From Cocos nucifera (lineage: Eukaryota; Streptophyta; Magnoliopsida; Arecales; Arecaceae): a DNA stretch of 64,000 bases. The notes under the pieces are model-generated. The model did not search any database, was not told the origin of the DNA, and saw only the letters and a list, made by a program, of their open reading frames with translations. Position 1 is the first letter of the stretch. Each line of letters opens with the position of its first letter. The stretch is taken from assembly GCA_006176705.1 (NCBI GenBank), contig QRFJ01001911.1:1-64000 (forward strand), read 5' to 3'. The translations under genes were made by a program, and so were the position numbers. Shown in pieces: positions 48,104-60,100 of this stretch.

Positions 48104-49227
48104 TGTTGATGCAAAAATTGGTCGTTGTTGGAGACCGCTGGAGTGGAAGCCGAGGAGGTCGCCATCGAGGACCTACAAAATGAAGTCCCATCCGGAGCCG
48201 GTGGGGGGTGGCTCCGGCAGGACCCTCTGACGATCAAGTCAATTTAGGCCAACAGAAATGGAGTGCTCGGAATGAGTTCCGGAGCTTGGAGAAGAAGGGG
48301 AGAGCTTAGAGATCAGAGAGCTTTTTCGTTAGCGTATCTGGAGGGTCCTTTATAGGTGGAGCTTAGTTGATGGGGATGGCCATACCGTCGCATGGAGCTC
48401 GGCATAGAGAGGAGGGCGTTGTCAGGTGGATGGTGACAGCCATACTGGCGAGTCGTGGGCCGCATGGAATTTGGTACGGAGAGGAAGGTGCCATCAGGTG
48501 GATGGTGACAGCCATACTGGTAGGTCATGGGCCGCATGGGGCTGGTTACAGAGAGAGTGGCATCGCCAATAGTGGCGGCCATACCGTTCAGTCTCGTTGT
48601 TTGTCCAGAGGAGTTCGGACTTATAGGAGAGTTCGGCTGAAGGGAAGCTCGGGAGGAGTTCGGCTGTAGAGAAGTTCGAAGGAGCTCGGCCAGCTGAAGG
48701 GAGGGCCGCTTGGGGAGTTCGACCGATGGGGCGACCGTTGAGGAGTTCGGATGCCGGGGGATTCCATTAAATCTCGACCACTCGGAGTCCAAGGAGCTCG
48801 GCCGCTAAGCAGTTTGGTTGTTTGAACGGGTTCGTAGAAGCTCAGACGCTAGGAGATCGAGGAGCTCGGCCACTAAGCAGTTTGGCCATTTGGATGGGTT
48901 CGAAGGAACCCGGACGCTAGGAGTTCGAAGAGCTCGATAGTTGAGGAGTTCGAAGAAGCTTGGTGGTTGAGTTTGGCTAAAGCCGGGCTGCTGTGTCCAA
49001 GGAGCTCGGCCGCCAAGTAGCTCGGTCGGCTGAAGGGGTTCGGTCTTGACGCTGGGAGTCCAAAGAAGCTCGACAGCTAACTAGTTCGGCCGGCTGAACG
49101 GGTTGGAAGAAGCTCGATCGCTGGGGGTTCGATTGAAGCCCGTCTGCTGAAGCTCTTCTGCGGCTACTGGTTGCATTAGGCTGAGCATCGAGCTAGACTT
49201 CGGCGGGAGCGGGATTTATCCCCAACA
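48104..49227 (-). repeat. 5' LTR of TRG copy C
   Basis: 1124 bp, plus-strand edges TGTTGATGCAAAAATTGG and TTTATCCCCAACA. Just inside it (minus) lies the primer site ATTGGCACTAGAGGAAGGG. Modules: a TATA box (plus CCTTTATAGGTGG, near 48349), three ~72-bp GGTGACAGCCATACTGG units (48370-48560) and GAAGCTCGG-rich degenerate repeats. Its reverse complement is nearly the same as 50975-52098, which has the same length. Confidence 0.88.
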
Positions 49228-50974
49228 CTTGGCGCTAGAGGTGGCGCTAAATAAGATCTCTCTCGAGCAACCACCTCGGTCAGAGATAAGATCTCTCCCG
49301 AGAATCAACCTTGGCCAGAGATTAGATCTCTCCCGAGAAGTTCGGCCAGAGATAAGATCTCTCCTGAGCGACCACCTCGTCGAGAGATAAGATCTCTCCC
49401 GAGAATCAACCTCGATCAGAGATAAGATCTCTTCTGAGAATCAACCTCGGTCAAAGATAAGATCTCTCCCAAGAAGTTCGGCTAGAGATAAGATCTCTCA
49501 CGAGCGACCACTTTGGTTAGAGATATAGATCTCTCCCGAGAATTCGGCTAGAGATAAGATATCTCCGAGAGCGACCACCTCGGCCAAGATAAGATCTCTC
49601 CCGAGAAGTTCGGCCAGAGATAAGATCTCTCCCGAGCGACCATTCGCCAGAGATAAGATCTCTCCAAGAAGTTCGGCTAGAATAAGATTTCTCCGAGCGA
49701 CCACCTCGCCATAAGATCTCTCTCCGAGAATAAGATCTCTCTAGAGATAAGATCTCTTCTTTAGAATCAACCTCGGCTAGAGATAAGATCTCTCCCAAGC
49801 AACCACCCTCGGCCAGAGATAAGATCTCTCCCGAAGAGTTCGGCTGGAGATAAGATCTCTCCCGAGCGACCACCTCGGCCAGAGATATAGATCTCTCCCG
49901 AGATAAGATCTCGGGACCTCGGCCAGAGAGATAAGATCTCTTTCGAGAATCAACCTCGGCCAGAGATAAGATCTCTCTCGAGAAGTTCGGTCAGAGATAA
50001 GATCTCTTCCGAGCGACTACCTCGGTTAGAGATAAGATCTCTCCCGAGAATCAACCTTGGCCAGAGATAAGATCTCTCCCGAGCAACCACCTCGGCCAGA
50101 GATTCTCCCCAGAGATCAACCTCGCCAGAGATAAGATCTCTCCCGAGAAGTTCGGCCAGAGATAAGATCTCTCCCGAGTGACCACTTCGATCAAGATAAG
50201 AACTCTCCCCAAGAAGTTCGCTAGAGATAAGATCTCTTCCGAGCGACCACCTCGGCCAAAGATAAGATCTCTCCCAAGAATCAACCTCAGCCAGAGATAA
50301 GATCTCTCTCAAGAAGTTCGGCCAGAGATAAGATCTCTCCCGAGCGACCGTTGACAAGCCAACCTCGGTTAGAAACAGGAGGAGAACCTCATCCTAATGC
50401 GAGCATCAACCTCGGCTAGAGATAAGATCTCTCCCGAGCGACCGAGTCAACCTCGATTAGGAACAAGAGGAGAACCTCATCCTAACTCGAGCATCAACCT
50501 CGATTAGAGATAAGATCTCTCCCGAGCGATTGAGTCAACCTCGGTTAGGAACAGAAGGAGAAGCTCATCCTAATGCGATCATTGACCTCGGCTAGAGAAA
50601 GCTATCGTGTCAACCTCGGCTGGAGAGCTTCAACATCGACCTCGGCTAGAGAAAGCTATCATGTCAACCTCGACTGGAGAGCTTGAACTTCGACCTCGAC
50701 TAGAGAAAACTATCGTGTCAACCTCGGCTATAGGAGACAATGTTGCCCTCGAGGAGCGCAACCTCTGGCTTCGATCGTAGTGGACGAAGCCCCTCAAACT
50801 CGGTTGGAGATGGGATCTTCTCTAGGCTTCAACTTCGATATCAACTTCAGTTGGAGGTGAGATCTCCCCCGAGCTTCGACCTAGACCAGCACAGAGCTCA
50901 GAGGAAGACTTCGGCAGTCACCTTTTCTGCACTCCCTTCCTTTGATTTTCGAACTCGATAGTGGGGGGGGCTAG
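49228..50974 (+). repeat. Inverted hairpin-repeat array of TRG copy D (plus orientation)
   Basis: Opens with CTTGGCGCTAGAGG, which looks like the family's primer site in plus orientation, but no plus-oriented 5' LTR or gag precedes or follows. About 30 AGAGATAAGATCTCT units follow (49255-50345), many with 1-5 base losses, then the GAGGAGAACCTCATCCTAA boxes (50385-50580), GGAGAGCTTCAACATCGACC units (50580-50720) and a polypurine tract GTGGGGGGGGCTAG (50961-50974). It is the mirror image of 44080-46260. Confidence 0.85.
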
Positions 50975-52098
50975 TGTTGGGGATAAATTCCGCTCCTGCC
51001 GAAGTCTAGCTCGATGCTCAGTCTAATGCAACCAGTAGCCGTAGAAGAGCTTCAGTAGATGGGCTTCAGCCGAATCCCCAGCGGCCGAGCTTCTTCCAAC
51101 CCATTCAGTCGGCCGAACTAGTTAGTTGCTGAGCTTTTTCAGACTCCCAGCATCAAGACCGAACCCCTTCAGTCGGCCGAGCTACTTGACAGTTGAGCTC
51201 CTTGGACACAACAGCCCGGCTTTAGCCGAACTCAACCACTGAGCTTCTTCGGACTCCTCAGCTGTCGAGCTCTTCGAACTCCTAGCGTCCGAGTTCCTTT
51301 GAACCCATCCAGATGGCCAAACTGCTTAGCAGCCGAGCTCCTCGAACTCCTAGCATCCCAGCTTCTACGAACTCGTTCAGACGGCCAAACTGCTTAGCGA
51401 TCGAGCTCCTTGGACTCCGAGCGACCGAGCTTTAATGGAATCCTCCGGCACTCGAACTCCTCAACAATCGCCCCATCGGTCGAACTCCCCAAGCGGCCCT
51501 CCCTTCAGCCGGCCGAGCTCCTCCGAACTTCTCTACAGCCGAACTCCTTCCGAGCTTCCCTTCAGCCGAGCTCTCCTACAAGTCCGAACTCCTTTGGACG
51601 AACAACGAGACTAAACGGTATGGCCGCCACTACTGGTGATGCCACTCTCTCCATAACCAGCCCCATGCGGCCCACGACCTGCCAGTATGGCTGTCACCAT
51701 TCGCTTGATGGCACCTTCCTCTCCGTATTGAACTCCATGCAGCCCACGTCTCATCAGTATGGCTATCACCATCCACCTGACAATGCCCTCCTCTTCATGC
51801 CAAACTCCATGCGACGGTATGGCCGTCCCCATCAACTAAGCTCTGCCTATAAAGGACCCTCCAGATATGCTAACGAAAAAGCTCTCTAATCTCTAAGCTC
51901 TCTCCTTCTTCTCCAAGCTCCGAAACTCATTCTGAGTACTCCATTCTTGTTGGCCTGAACTGACTTGATCGTCGAAGAGTCCTGCCGAAGCCACCCCCCA
52001 TCGACTCCGGATGGGACTTCGTTTTGTAGGTCCCCGACGGCGACCTCCTCGGCTTCCACTCCAGCAATCCCCGACGATGATTAGTTTCTATGTCAACA
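50975..52098 (+). repeat. 3' LTR of TRG copy D (plus orientation)
   Basis: Starts TGTTGGGGATAAATTCC directly after a polypurine tract and ends ...TCTATGTCAACA, then copia-2 RNase H resumes (GTATCCTTAAGTAC). TATA box CCTATAAAGG at 51845-51854. It is inverted relative to 48104-49227. A frame that crosses its end (52011-52481) fuses LTR sequence with RNase H and is chimeric. Confidence 0.88.
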
Positions 52099-52643
52099 GT
52101 ATCCTTAAGTACTTAAGAAGAACTAAGGATATGATGTTGGTCTTTGGTAATAGAGAACTCCAAGTCCAGGGATACACAGACTCGGACTTCATGTCCGATA
52201 TAGATGATCAAAAGTTGACATCTGAGAGTCTATTTGTGTGCAATGGTGGTGCTGTCAGCTGGAAGAGTTCCAAGCAAATCATGATAGTAGATTCCACCAT
52301 GGAAGCAGAATGTATCGCTGCATCAGAGGCTGTGAAGAAAGCATTCTGGTACAAAAAGTTTGCTGCAGAAATCAGAGTAATGCCATCAAATGCCATTCCT
52401 CTATACTGCGACAATAATGGCGCCATAGCCCTTGCTAAGGAGCCGAGGTCTCACCAAAAATTCAAGCACATTGAGCAGTGATACCACCTCATCCGTGATT
52501 ACCTCGAGAAGGGTTACGTCGAGGTCAAGAGAGTCGACTCTGCAGATAATGTGGCAGACCCACTTACAAAGCCATTGGGCCAGCAAAAGATCGAAGCCCA
52601 CCTTGAGAAGATGGGACTTAGACTTGTAGCCAATTGGCTTTAG
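52099..52643 (+). pseudogene. Copia-2 RNase H remnant
   Basis: Frame resumes with LKYLRRTKDMMLVFGN. RNase H carboxylates are visible in GYTDSDF, MEAEC and CDNNGAI, with ADNVADPLTKPLG and a terminal VANWL stop at 52641. One in-frame stop (TGA, 52479-52481) stands where copia-1 has CGA, a C-to-T change at a CpG typical of decay of methylated retroelements. It is better preserved than the copia-1 equivalent. The reverse transcriptase that should precede it is absent. Confidence 0.85.
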
Positions 52644-52657
52644 GACAAGTGGAAGAT

Positions 52658-54929
52658 TGTTAGATATATGTGCCCTAGAAGCCAGAATTGGCTGACACTT
52701 GTAATACACTTCTAGGGGCAAAATTGTAATTTTGACTATAATCAATAAAATGGATTATTTTCTATCACATATGTGTATTTAGTGTCTGTGATACATCCTT
52801 TGAGTTAATGGTAATGATAATTCATATTTTCAAGAGTTGAAAATTTAAGACATGAATAATCATTATTAACTCATAAAATGCTCCCGACCATAGGATCATC
52901 ACGAGGATGGTGATTGATCCGAAAGGTTGGTGTACAATCGCTTCTCTTTAGTAGATGAGTCTTGAGTCTACGGTGTGGAGACATCCAGAGCAAGAGTATA
53001 GATACTCGTTAGAGAACGAGGGCACTGAGCGTGACCACCTCGAGTAGTCATTAGGAAGTCTACCTTCTCGTCAATGACTGACTCGATGCTGTAGTAGTGT
53101 GTCTGATTCTTTGATCTGAGGTGCATCGGTAGTTCACCTTGAGGGTGTTATAGTTTGACTACACCATAACTCGGTCTCCTAGCCATTCAGAATCCTGAGG
53201 TGTATGTTGGCTATAGCATGTTCATTGTAGGAACTGGATTGCATCAAGATGGAATCTATCTACCTCGATGGTAGAGGAGCAGCCCTATGATGATCATGAG
53301 AATCAAGTCCAGAAGCCCATGGCCATGGCAGAGTGAAATAATAGAAAGAGTTTCTATTTAGCTTTTCACATCAGACCTTGAATCGAATGATTACATCATA
53401 TGACAGAAACTAGGGTTTGACGAGTTCACCTTAACCCTAATCTGATCGGGGCTCAAGATAGAAGAACTTAATCACACAGGTAGCTACACCAAGAGGTTCG
53501 CATTCAGCTCTGATGGGTTGCCACCATATACTGCTAGGTGTCACTGGTGGATTTTGGGAGCAATTAGAATGATTTAGATGATCGATCATTCTAGCTGTTC
53601 GAATCAGAAGAGTTCTGATCCATCGAAAGGAGTTTCGATGATGTCGATGATAGAGATCATGACATATCCCATTACCATACAGAACTGAACCTAACTGGGT
53701 CACACAAATAAGGGTTTGAATCTGGTGATCATCAATTGAACTGATCCAGTTCAATTGATCTGAATGAGATTCAATTAGGTTCAAGAAAATCGTGCTAGCA
53801 CTCGATTGAACCTAACGTTCTTCTTTTACTATCATAAATAGTTGTCCTGACTGAGCCAAAGGAGTTTGTGCTCAATTAGAGGCCTTCACTTGGTCTGACT
53901 GGAGCTTGTCCAAGTCAAAAAAGGATTGTCTTATTTTGTAAGATAATACCTACCATTTTTGGTCACCTGCCATTTCTCGTCCTTTGACTTTGGTCAAAAG
54001 TTGACCTTTGACTGGTCAAATATTGACCATTGATACTTTGACTTCTGTCCATGTGTCACACACCTATTGGAGGGCTGGTGGGAGTTTGTCCCCCTATCAG
54101 AACCTGATAAGGAGGAGGGCGCATGCCATCCTTGGCGTGTGCCCAAGCAGGAGGTGCCCAGGAGTCCCTATTGGATAGGGACTCCATCTCCTTTTTGGAT
54201 TCCAATTAGACTCCTCCTAAGAACCAACTTTGACTGATCTTAGGTGCCATCTAAGGAGGAATCCAAGGGACTCTATTTCCACCAATCAGATTTAGATCTG
54301 ATTTCACAAAGGGTTGTGATTGGTTGGGAAGAAGAGGAGTTGGATCATGCATAGTCTATAAATAAGATCCAGCGCCCAACCCAAAGAGCATTGAAAATTT
54401 CCATGCCCCAAGGCTGGTTCTCTCCTCCTCCTCCATGCCAAGCCCATCTTCTCCCTCTCCTCTCCACACCCAAAGTGGTTTGGGATCTTGGTTGGTGCAA
54501 TCTAGATGAGAGAAAGGCGACAGAAAGCTAGAAGGCTGCGCTGCTGCAAAGGACAACTGCTGATCTTTGAAAGGTATTTTGAAGATCCTCCAAATCAGAT
54601 CTAGATCTGATTTTTGGAGACATGATAGAAAAGATGAGGATCTCTAGATCCAACTTGAGTGGATATCAGTAGAGGCTAGGCACTTGCGTGGCTAGATCCA
54701 GAACCTTCCGCTGCTTACAGGATCATCAACGAGTAATAGGATTACCCTACGTCAAGATAAATTAAATTTGATTTAATTTATCTAAATTTATTTTAATTAT
54801 TAAAATAATAAAAAGTAGATCTAAAATATTCCAGATCTGATCTAGATTAAAAAAAAAATTTTGAAATATATCTCTTGATCCGATCAGATCTGAACGAACC
54901 TGGTTCAAAAAATTAGGATTTTTCCTTCA
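52658..54929 (+). repeat. 3' LTR of copia-2
   Basis: 2272 bp, preceded by the purine-rich GGACAAGTGGAAGAT (52643-52657) as polypurine tract, and ending TTTCCTTCA. It is highly similar to 37298-39567, with scattered substitutions. The TATA box GTCTATAAATAAGATCC lies near 54353. Confidence 0.9.
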
Positions 54930-55773
54930 GGTTCATCGCCATACCTTTTAATAACGTATACCATATAACACATCTGCATAGTTTAGAAATACGTTAGTTC
55001 TAATATAAAAATTAGATCCTATAACAACTTAATTAGTAAATAAAGTTTGCAGTTCCTATCGCGATCTATCATGATGTAGAATCAAAATAGTCACCAGCCC
55101 TCCTAGACTGGTGTGTGGCCCACCATAACTGCAGTTGATCTAGTAGATGACCCAGCTGTTATATCTATAATAAAAAATAATAAAATTAAATTAATTAAAA
55201 TATGTATATAAAAGTTTTTATAGTTCTAGTAAAGAGTTTTGGTATTGATTTTTTACTAATTTGTTGGCCACAACATGCATGCCGATTGAGCCACCCATAT
55301 GCTTGATTGGATCCTACTTGGGTGGCCCAATTCTACTGAGCCCTCTGCCACCTATCGGAGTACTCTTCGCTGCTCCACTAGTTGTAAAGGGCCTGCCATA
55401 TATCCACTCTGCATCCAGTGATCCATGAAGGATCCTCTAGTTTAATTATGACTGAAAATCGGAGTACTGGATGGCGACTATCTGAGACTATAGAGGCCAT
55501 CTCGGAGCCTCCATGTGGCCACCTCTTTGAAAGTTTGATGGCCAGTATTTTTATCTTAGAGAGTCTCGAATCGATAGTACTCCTACAAGATAGAAGCAAG
55601 CATGTATTAATATGTAATTAAAATACCAACGTATCAAGAATTTAAAAATTGAACTAGTTATCATTTACCAGAAAACATCTTTCAAGCCACAACACGAAGC
55701 TCTAGATGGTCAGCTTGGAAAACTCATTTACCAGTCCCAGTATCAAGTGTTGGATGATGTCGGTAACCACATG
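54930..55773. mobile_element. CACTA-associated sequence; last 435 bp duplicated at 60101-60532
   Basis: The part 55338-55773 (GAGCCCTCTGCCACCTATCGG to GATGATGTCGGTAACCAC) recurs at 60101-60532. Both copies end at a CACTAC terminus after the trinucleotide ATG. It is probably a degraded transposase gene end. Short opposed frames at 55378-55621 have no recognisable motif. Confidence 0.45.
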
Positions 55774-56432
55774 CACTACTGCTACAAAAATAGCCTTATG
55801 GCAGTGCACATACTATGGCAGTATTTTTGAAATCGCTGTGTCATAGCTCCTACGATAGCGGTTTTCATTAACCGCTGCTATAGATTGGACCTAAGACAGC
55901 GATTTTTGTAACCGCTGCTATAAGTCCAATATATAGCAGCGGTTATCCAAAAACTGCTGCCGTAGGTCAGACCTATAGCAATGATTTCTAAAATTTACTG
56001 CTATAGGTCGATCTATAGTAGTGGTTCATTATAACCGCTGCCATAAGTCAGACCTATAGCAGTGATTTTTAGAAACCGCTGCTATAAATTGATTTATGGC
56101 AACGGTTAATTATAACCGCTACCATATATATATATTTTTAAAATATTATATAATTTTAAAATTTAATATTCATCTTCATTATTTATTATTTAAATAATTA
56201 TTATTAGAGTATCGTCGCAAAAGATCGCCTCGATCCGATGGCCCTAGCTTCGTCGATCAAAAAATTTTGATTTCGACGATCCATGAACGATGATGCAATG
56301 ATGATTGATAGATGGAGACCTCCGAATGGATCCGAAAAATCTATAACGATGATCTTGGTGATATTTGTAGCATACTATCAAAGTTTTACTTCAATCGAAT
56401 ATCGTTATCTTGATCAATTTAGTATAGGTTAG
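55774..56432. mobile_element. CACTA-type terminus Y1 with palindromic subterminal repeats
   Basis: Starts CACTACTGCTACAAAAATAGC, followed to about 56130 by repeats of the kind CCTATAGCAG-CGGTT and AACCGCTGCTATAG, alternating in orientation so that neighbours can pair. 56190-56432 matches 60935-61175 (GATCCGATGGCCCTAGCTTC). It is cut at about 56433 and joined to unrelated duplicated spacer. Confidence 0.65.
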
Positions 56433-56446
56433 TTTCTCTTGTTATG

Positions 56447-57733
56447 AGAAACTGTGCTATTCTCTTAATAAACTTGTGCTATTTGATGTGCTTCTCCACA
56501 TCAGGTATGGTCATGCAATGCATCATCTGATTATTATTAGTACTTAGTTTATTACGTGTTCATGTAGTTGTTACTATAATTAATAAAGAATCTTAACTTT
56601 TTCTATTTTGTGACTCTTTTTGTGTTCAAATGTTTGAAAAACAAGCATATAAACCTATTGATGGAGAGAGAGAGAGAGAGAGAGATAGTATAGTAGATGG
56701 GATTGAGTTTCTAAATAAACTAGTCTTTTGGAATAATTTAAAAGACTTATGTGAAGGTATAGCACATAAGGGTCTTGAACTCTAGCATCAAATAATAAGA
56801 GTATAATCTTTCAAAACTTCATCCTAGGTTTTGGAGTATTATAATAGATCAAGATATATAAGAATTACCATCCCTTTTTTGCTCTCACCCTAGAGCGACT
56901 TCTCACCAAGTTTATCTAGACTTAGAAATAATAACGTTCCTTATTTTCTCTTCTAAGTCTTCTCCCAATTTGGATACAAGAACTCCTTTCTTCCTCTCTA
57001 GAAAACCCCTAGATGAAGCCCCCAATCTTTTCTTTCTTTCCTTATCACTACAAACATGGAGGAGCCATTTCACTTAAGTGGGGAGCTCCTCGTGGGCTGA
57101 ACCCAATGCAAAAAATAGGTGCAAAATAATATAAGCCTCGTCATGGGGTTAGACACAAAATACAATAGGGTAATATGAACTCAAGCTTCCTTGAGCTAAA
57201 CTGTGTAGATCATTTTCTAAAAGAAATGACTACTTAAATTCCATCTAGAAGGGAGGTCTAGATGCTCATTTTAGTATGAAAAGTTGTGACTTGGAGATTG
57301 GTTAGGTACAATTGGCATGCACCAACCTTTTGAATAAAGCAAAGTTTCTAAGATGTTATTAATTGAGGTTAGGTCATCAATTAGCCAAATTTTACTTGTA
57401 TGATATTTGTGAGACATGGACGAAAGATCACCCTAGCTCATAAAGATCATTACTTAAGATTGTATGCCTCACGATTTCCTATAATGTAGTTAATATTTTG
57501 ATAAAGAAGTAAATGCATATCAACTATAACCATAAATGATTGTATGCCTCATTTTGTCTCTAAAAATGTAGGTTATCTAGTACATATCTATTATAACCAT
57601 AAATGCTATATATCTACAATAAATAGTGAGAAATGATGAGACAATGAAGATCCAAATCATTTGATGGAGAAACATGGCAAAATGTGAATTTTGATCCTAG
57701 GCCAAAAATCCAAGCTCAATTTGAGATTCAGCT
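56447..57733. repeat. Duplicate of spacer 25621-25957 plus 30645-31466, without TRG copy B
   Basis: Collinear with the spacer between the peptide genes: ACTGTGCTATTCTCTTAA start, a (GA)n microsatellite (56663-56685) and the AAGGGTCTTGAACTCTAGC section. The TRG element is absent; its target TAAGG is at 56767-56771. An extra ~65 bp near 57475-57545 contains a partial repeat of its neighbour. It has no coding content. Confidence 0.85.
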
Positions 57734-58718
57734 TATGCTCATGCTCAAACGAGAATTCATGTTATACTGGCCTAACAATATGGTTTGGCTCCACAAAATT
57801 AGAAAATGTAAATTTTTCTATACATGATGGTTTAAAAGGAACCAGATGGTGAATGCATGGAGCACTCGCAATCCATTTTCCTTTTTCACATACGAAAGGC
57901 CAAAGGGAAGCCACACTGAAATAAAATAGAAAAGGAACAAGCCAACAAATGTTTAATCAAATAGCATTAATTTTGTTGTTGTTGTCGCCGGATAGATGAA
58001 CCATTCATGTAGGCAACTTTCGATTGAGTATCATAAATAGATGACAAAACTATCACATGCATGATGACATCCTGACCTTGGCATGTTGTGACACACTAGA
58101 TTTAGATCATAGATTAGTAGCTTCTTGCTCGGGTAACAGCATACTAAGTTGCTCCAAAGAAAGGCATAGCAATGTCCTTAAGTCACCCAACCATGAACTA
58201 CTACAAGATCATCTGATAAAATTTAGAGAAATACTTTCTACACCGTGGGTGGTGTAGCTTCACGAACATCGCCCGCAGTTATTGGTTCTCGCATGAGGCC
58301 AGAGCGTGGTGCTCGAAAAAAAAAAAAATTTCACTTCGGTCCCGTGCAAATGCCAATCACCGCGGGTGGTGTCTGCAAAGCTACACTGCTCGCGGTGTAG
58401 AAAGAATTTTCCTAAACTTTAAGATCGATCATGCAATGATCTAAAATGGTTTGATTTTGGCCCGAGTTTTACTTGACTTAGACTCAAGGCTGGAAACTTT
58501 CAACTAGTTATTCTTCGCTCTAGTTGCTGCATGCTTTACATGATAAATACTTGATCTTATGTATCTTGGCTATGTTAGACTTGCATTTGGAATGGTAATA
58601 TAAACTCCTTTTATCATTTTATGACATATTTCCTAGCATCCTTCATTAATTCCATGCTAAGAGCATCCATCCATCATGGTAGTCAAGAATTTGCATAGTA
58701 TATGAGAGTCATATTAGT
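57734..58718. other. Spacer, no gene supported
   Basis: A short TTG microsatellite lies near 57972-57985. 58235-58405 contains ACACCGTGGGTGGTGTAGCT and, inverted, CACCGCGGGTGGTGT...GCTACACTGCTCGCGGTGTAGAAAG, a small inverted-repeat structure of about 170 bp that may be a MITE remnant. The frame 58057-58257 has no recognisable motif. Confidence 0.4.
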
Positions 58719-59986
58719 GAAGGAACTGTAGGATCGACCTAATCAGATCAGATTTAGACAGTAAAATTTTAAAATTTTTTCACTAATCCAATTAGATCTG
58801 AAAACTCTCTAATCTGATTATAAAGATCTGAAACTAAAACATATAAAATGGATATCAAAATACCACCTATTTGCGAGTAAATGCTTTACTCACTGCGATG
58901 ATCTGTTGCTGTCCCAAGATTCAACTTGAGCCGCATACATGCCCGGCCTTTATCAGCATCCACTCGGATCAGATCTGGAGGTCTTCTCCTTCTAGATCTA
59001 ATCTCTAAATATTAGAAATGGAACTCTTGAATGTGCCTTTGATCTGATCTCCGGTAGCGATCCGATCGACACACGATCGAAAACTTCTTCAACCTCAACT
59101 TGCGCGGACTGCACCTCGACTTTCAAAGTACTGGTCGAACCAACTCTTGGGCATGGGAGAGAGGGATCAGATGAGGGAGAGGGGGCATGGAGAAGAGAAG
59201 CAAGGTCTGGGCATTGGAATGTGGAATGGCCAAACACTTTGGCCTAGGTTCCTATTTCTAGACAGAAATAGGAGATCTAAGAGTCCTAGGGTTTTTGGAC
59301 TTTGACCAGATCAAACTTGAGAAGTAGGACTCTGATCACTAAGCCCCACACCCCATTCTATTTTTTGTGGCCATTTTGTCACACAAAAATGCCTCAAAAA
59401 TGGTGCCACCTTATCCACATAAGGGTGGTTGGCGCAAGATAAAACTTTTTTAGAGTTTGAACTATTTCAAACTCATTTTGACCCATTCAAACTGATTTAA
59501 ATGAGCAACCCACTTAACCTCCTCATGCTTATCCATAAGGGACACACATCAGGAAGAGGCGTGCGCCCTAGATACTCTCTCTTGATCAGAATGCTAGCGC
59601 ACACTCATAAGAAAATGAGAGGGCATGCACTCCTTCCTTTTGGCGCATGACCAAGTTAAAGTAGGGGCACCAACTCTTGATGCCCCCTTATCCTAATTTT
59701 CTCTCCATCTTGAGATCAGGAACAAGATCTGATCTAACCAGGACAAGATCCAGTCATATTAAGACGAATCCATACAGAGTTTCTGGATGAGCCAAATTTA
59801 ATTTCACTGAGTTTAGACCAATCAAAAAATTCATAGAAAAAGAAAGTTAGGTCCAATCATGTGCTAGCATGATTTTCTTGAATCTATTTGGATCTAATCC
59901 AAATTAATCAGACTACGTGAGTCCAATTAATGATATACAAATCCAAATCCTTGATTGTATAATCCAATAGGTTCAATTTTATATAT
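58719..59986 (-). repeat. Truncated antisense copia LTR, related to copia-1/copia-2
   Basis: Begins TGAAGGAAC, the complement of an LTR end (...TTCA). Near the right end TCATGTGCTAGCATGATTTTCTTGAA and the following CTAATCCAAATTAAT are the complement of the conserved LTR block at 5210-5240. The region where the LTR start (CTAACA in this orientation) should lie is missing; a TRG LTR stub follows. It is diverged and so a separate, older insertion. A frame at 58998-59237 (minus) lies in the LTR and is not credited. Confidence 0.65.
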
Positions 59987-60100
59987 TGTTGGGGATAAAC
60001 CCCACTCTCGCCAAAGTTCAATCTGATGCTTAGCCACAACTGGTAATCACGGAAGAGCTTCGATAAAAAATTCTTCCTCCAGCGGTTGAACTTTTTTTAG
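59987..60100 (+). repeat. TRG LTR stub (first ~115 bp, plus orientation)
   Basis: TGTTGGGGATAAACCCCACT, followed by GATGCTTAGCC...GGTAATCACGGAAGAGCTTCG, matches the start of TRG LTRs (compare 50975 onward and the complement of 30530-30644). It is truncated where the CACTA-associated block begins. Confidence 0.75.

Larger units (their letters stand above)
37298..54929 (+). mobile_element. Ty1/copia retrotransposon copia-2, interrupted by inverted TRG elements
   Basis: Same family as copia-1. LTRs 37298-39567 and 52658-54929, primer site 39570-39580, coding remnants 41438-43898 and 52099-52643. The flanks GATTC (37293-37297) and GGTTC (54930-54934) differ at one base, acceptable for an old 5-bp duplication. 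Between the coding remnants sits 8.2 kb of TRG sequence. Relative to copia-1 about 985 bp (10670-11654, the reverse transcriptase) are missing at that point. Confidence 0.88.

Noticed and set aside
52011..52481. 156-residue frame that looks like an intact RNase H protein
   Set aside because: Its first ~29 codons are TRG LTR sequence; the frame is a chance fusion across the 52098 junction and ends at a decayed CGA-to-TGA codon.
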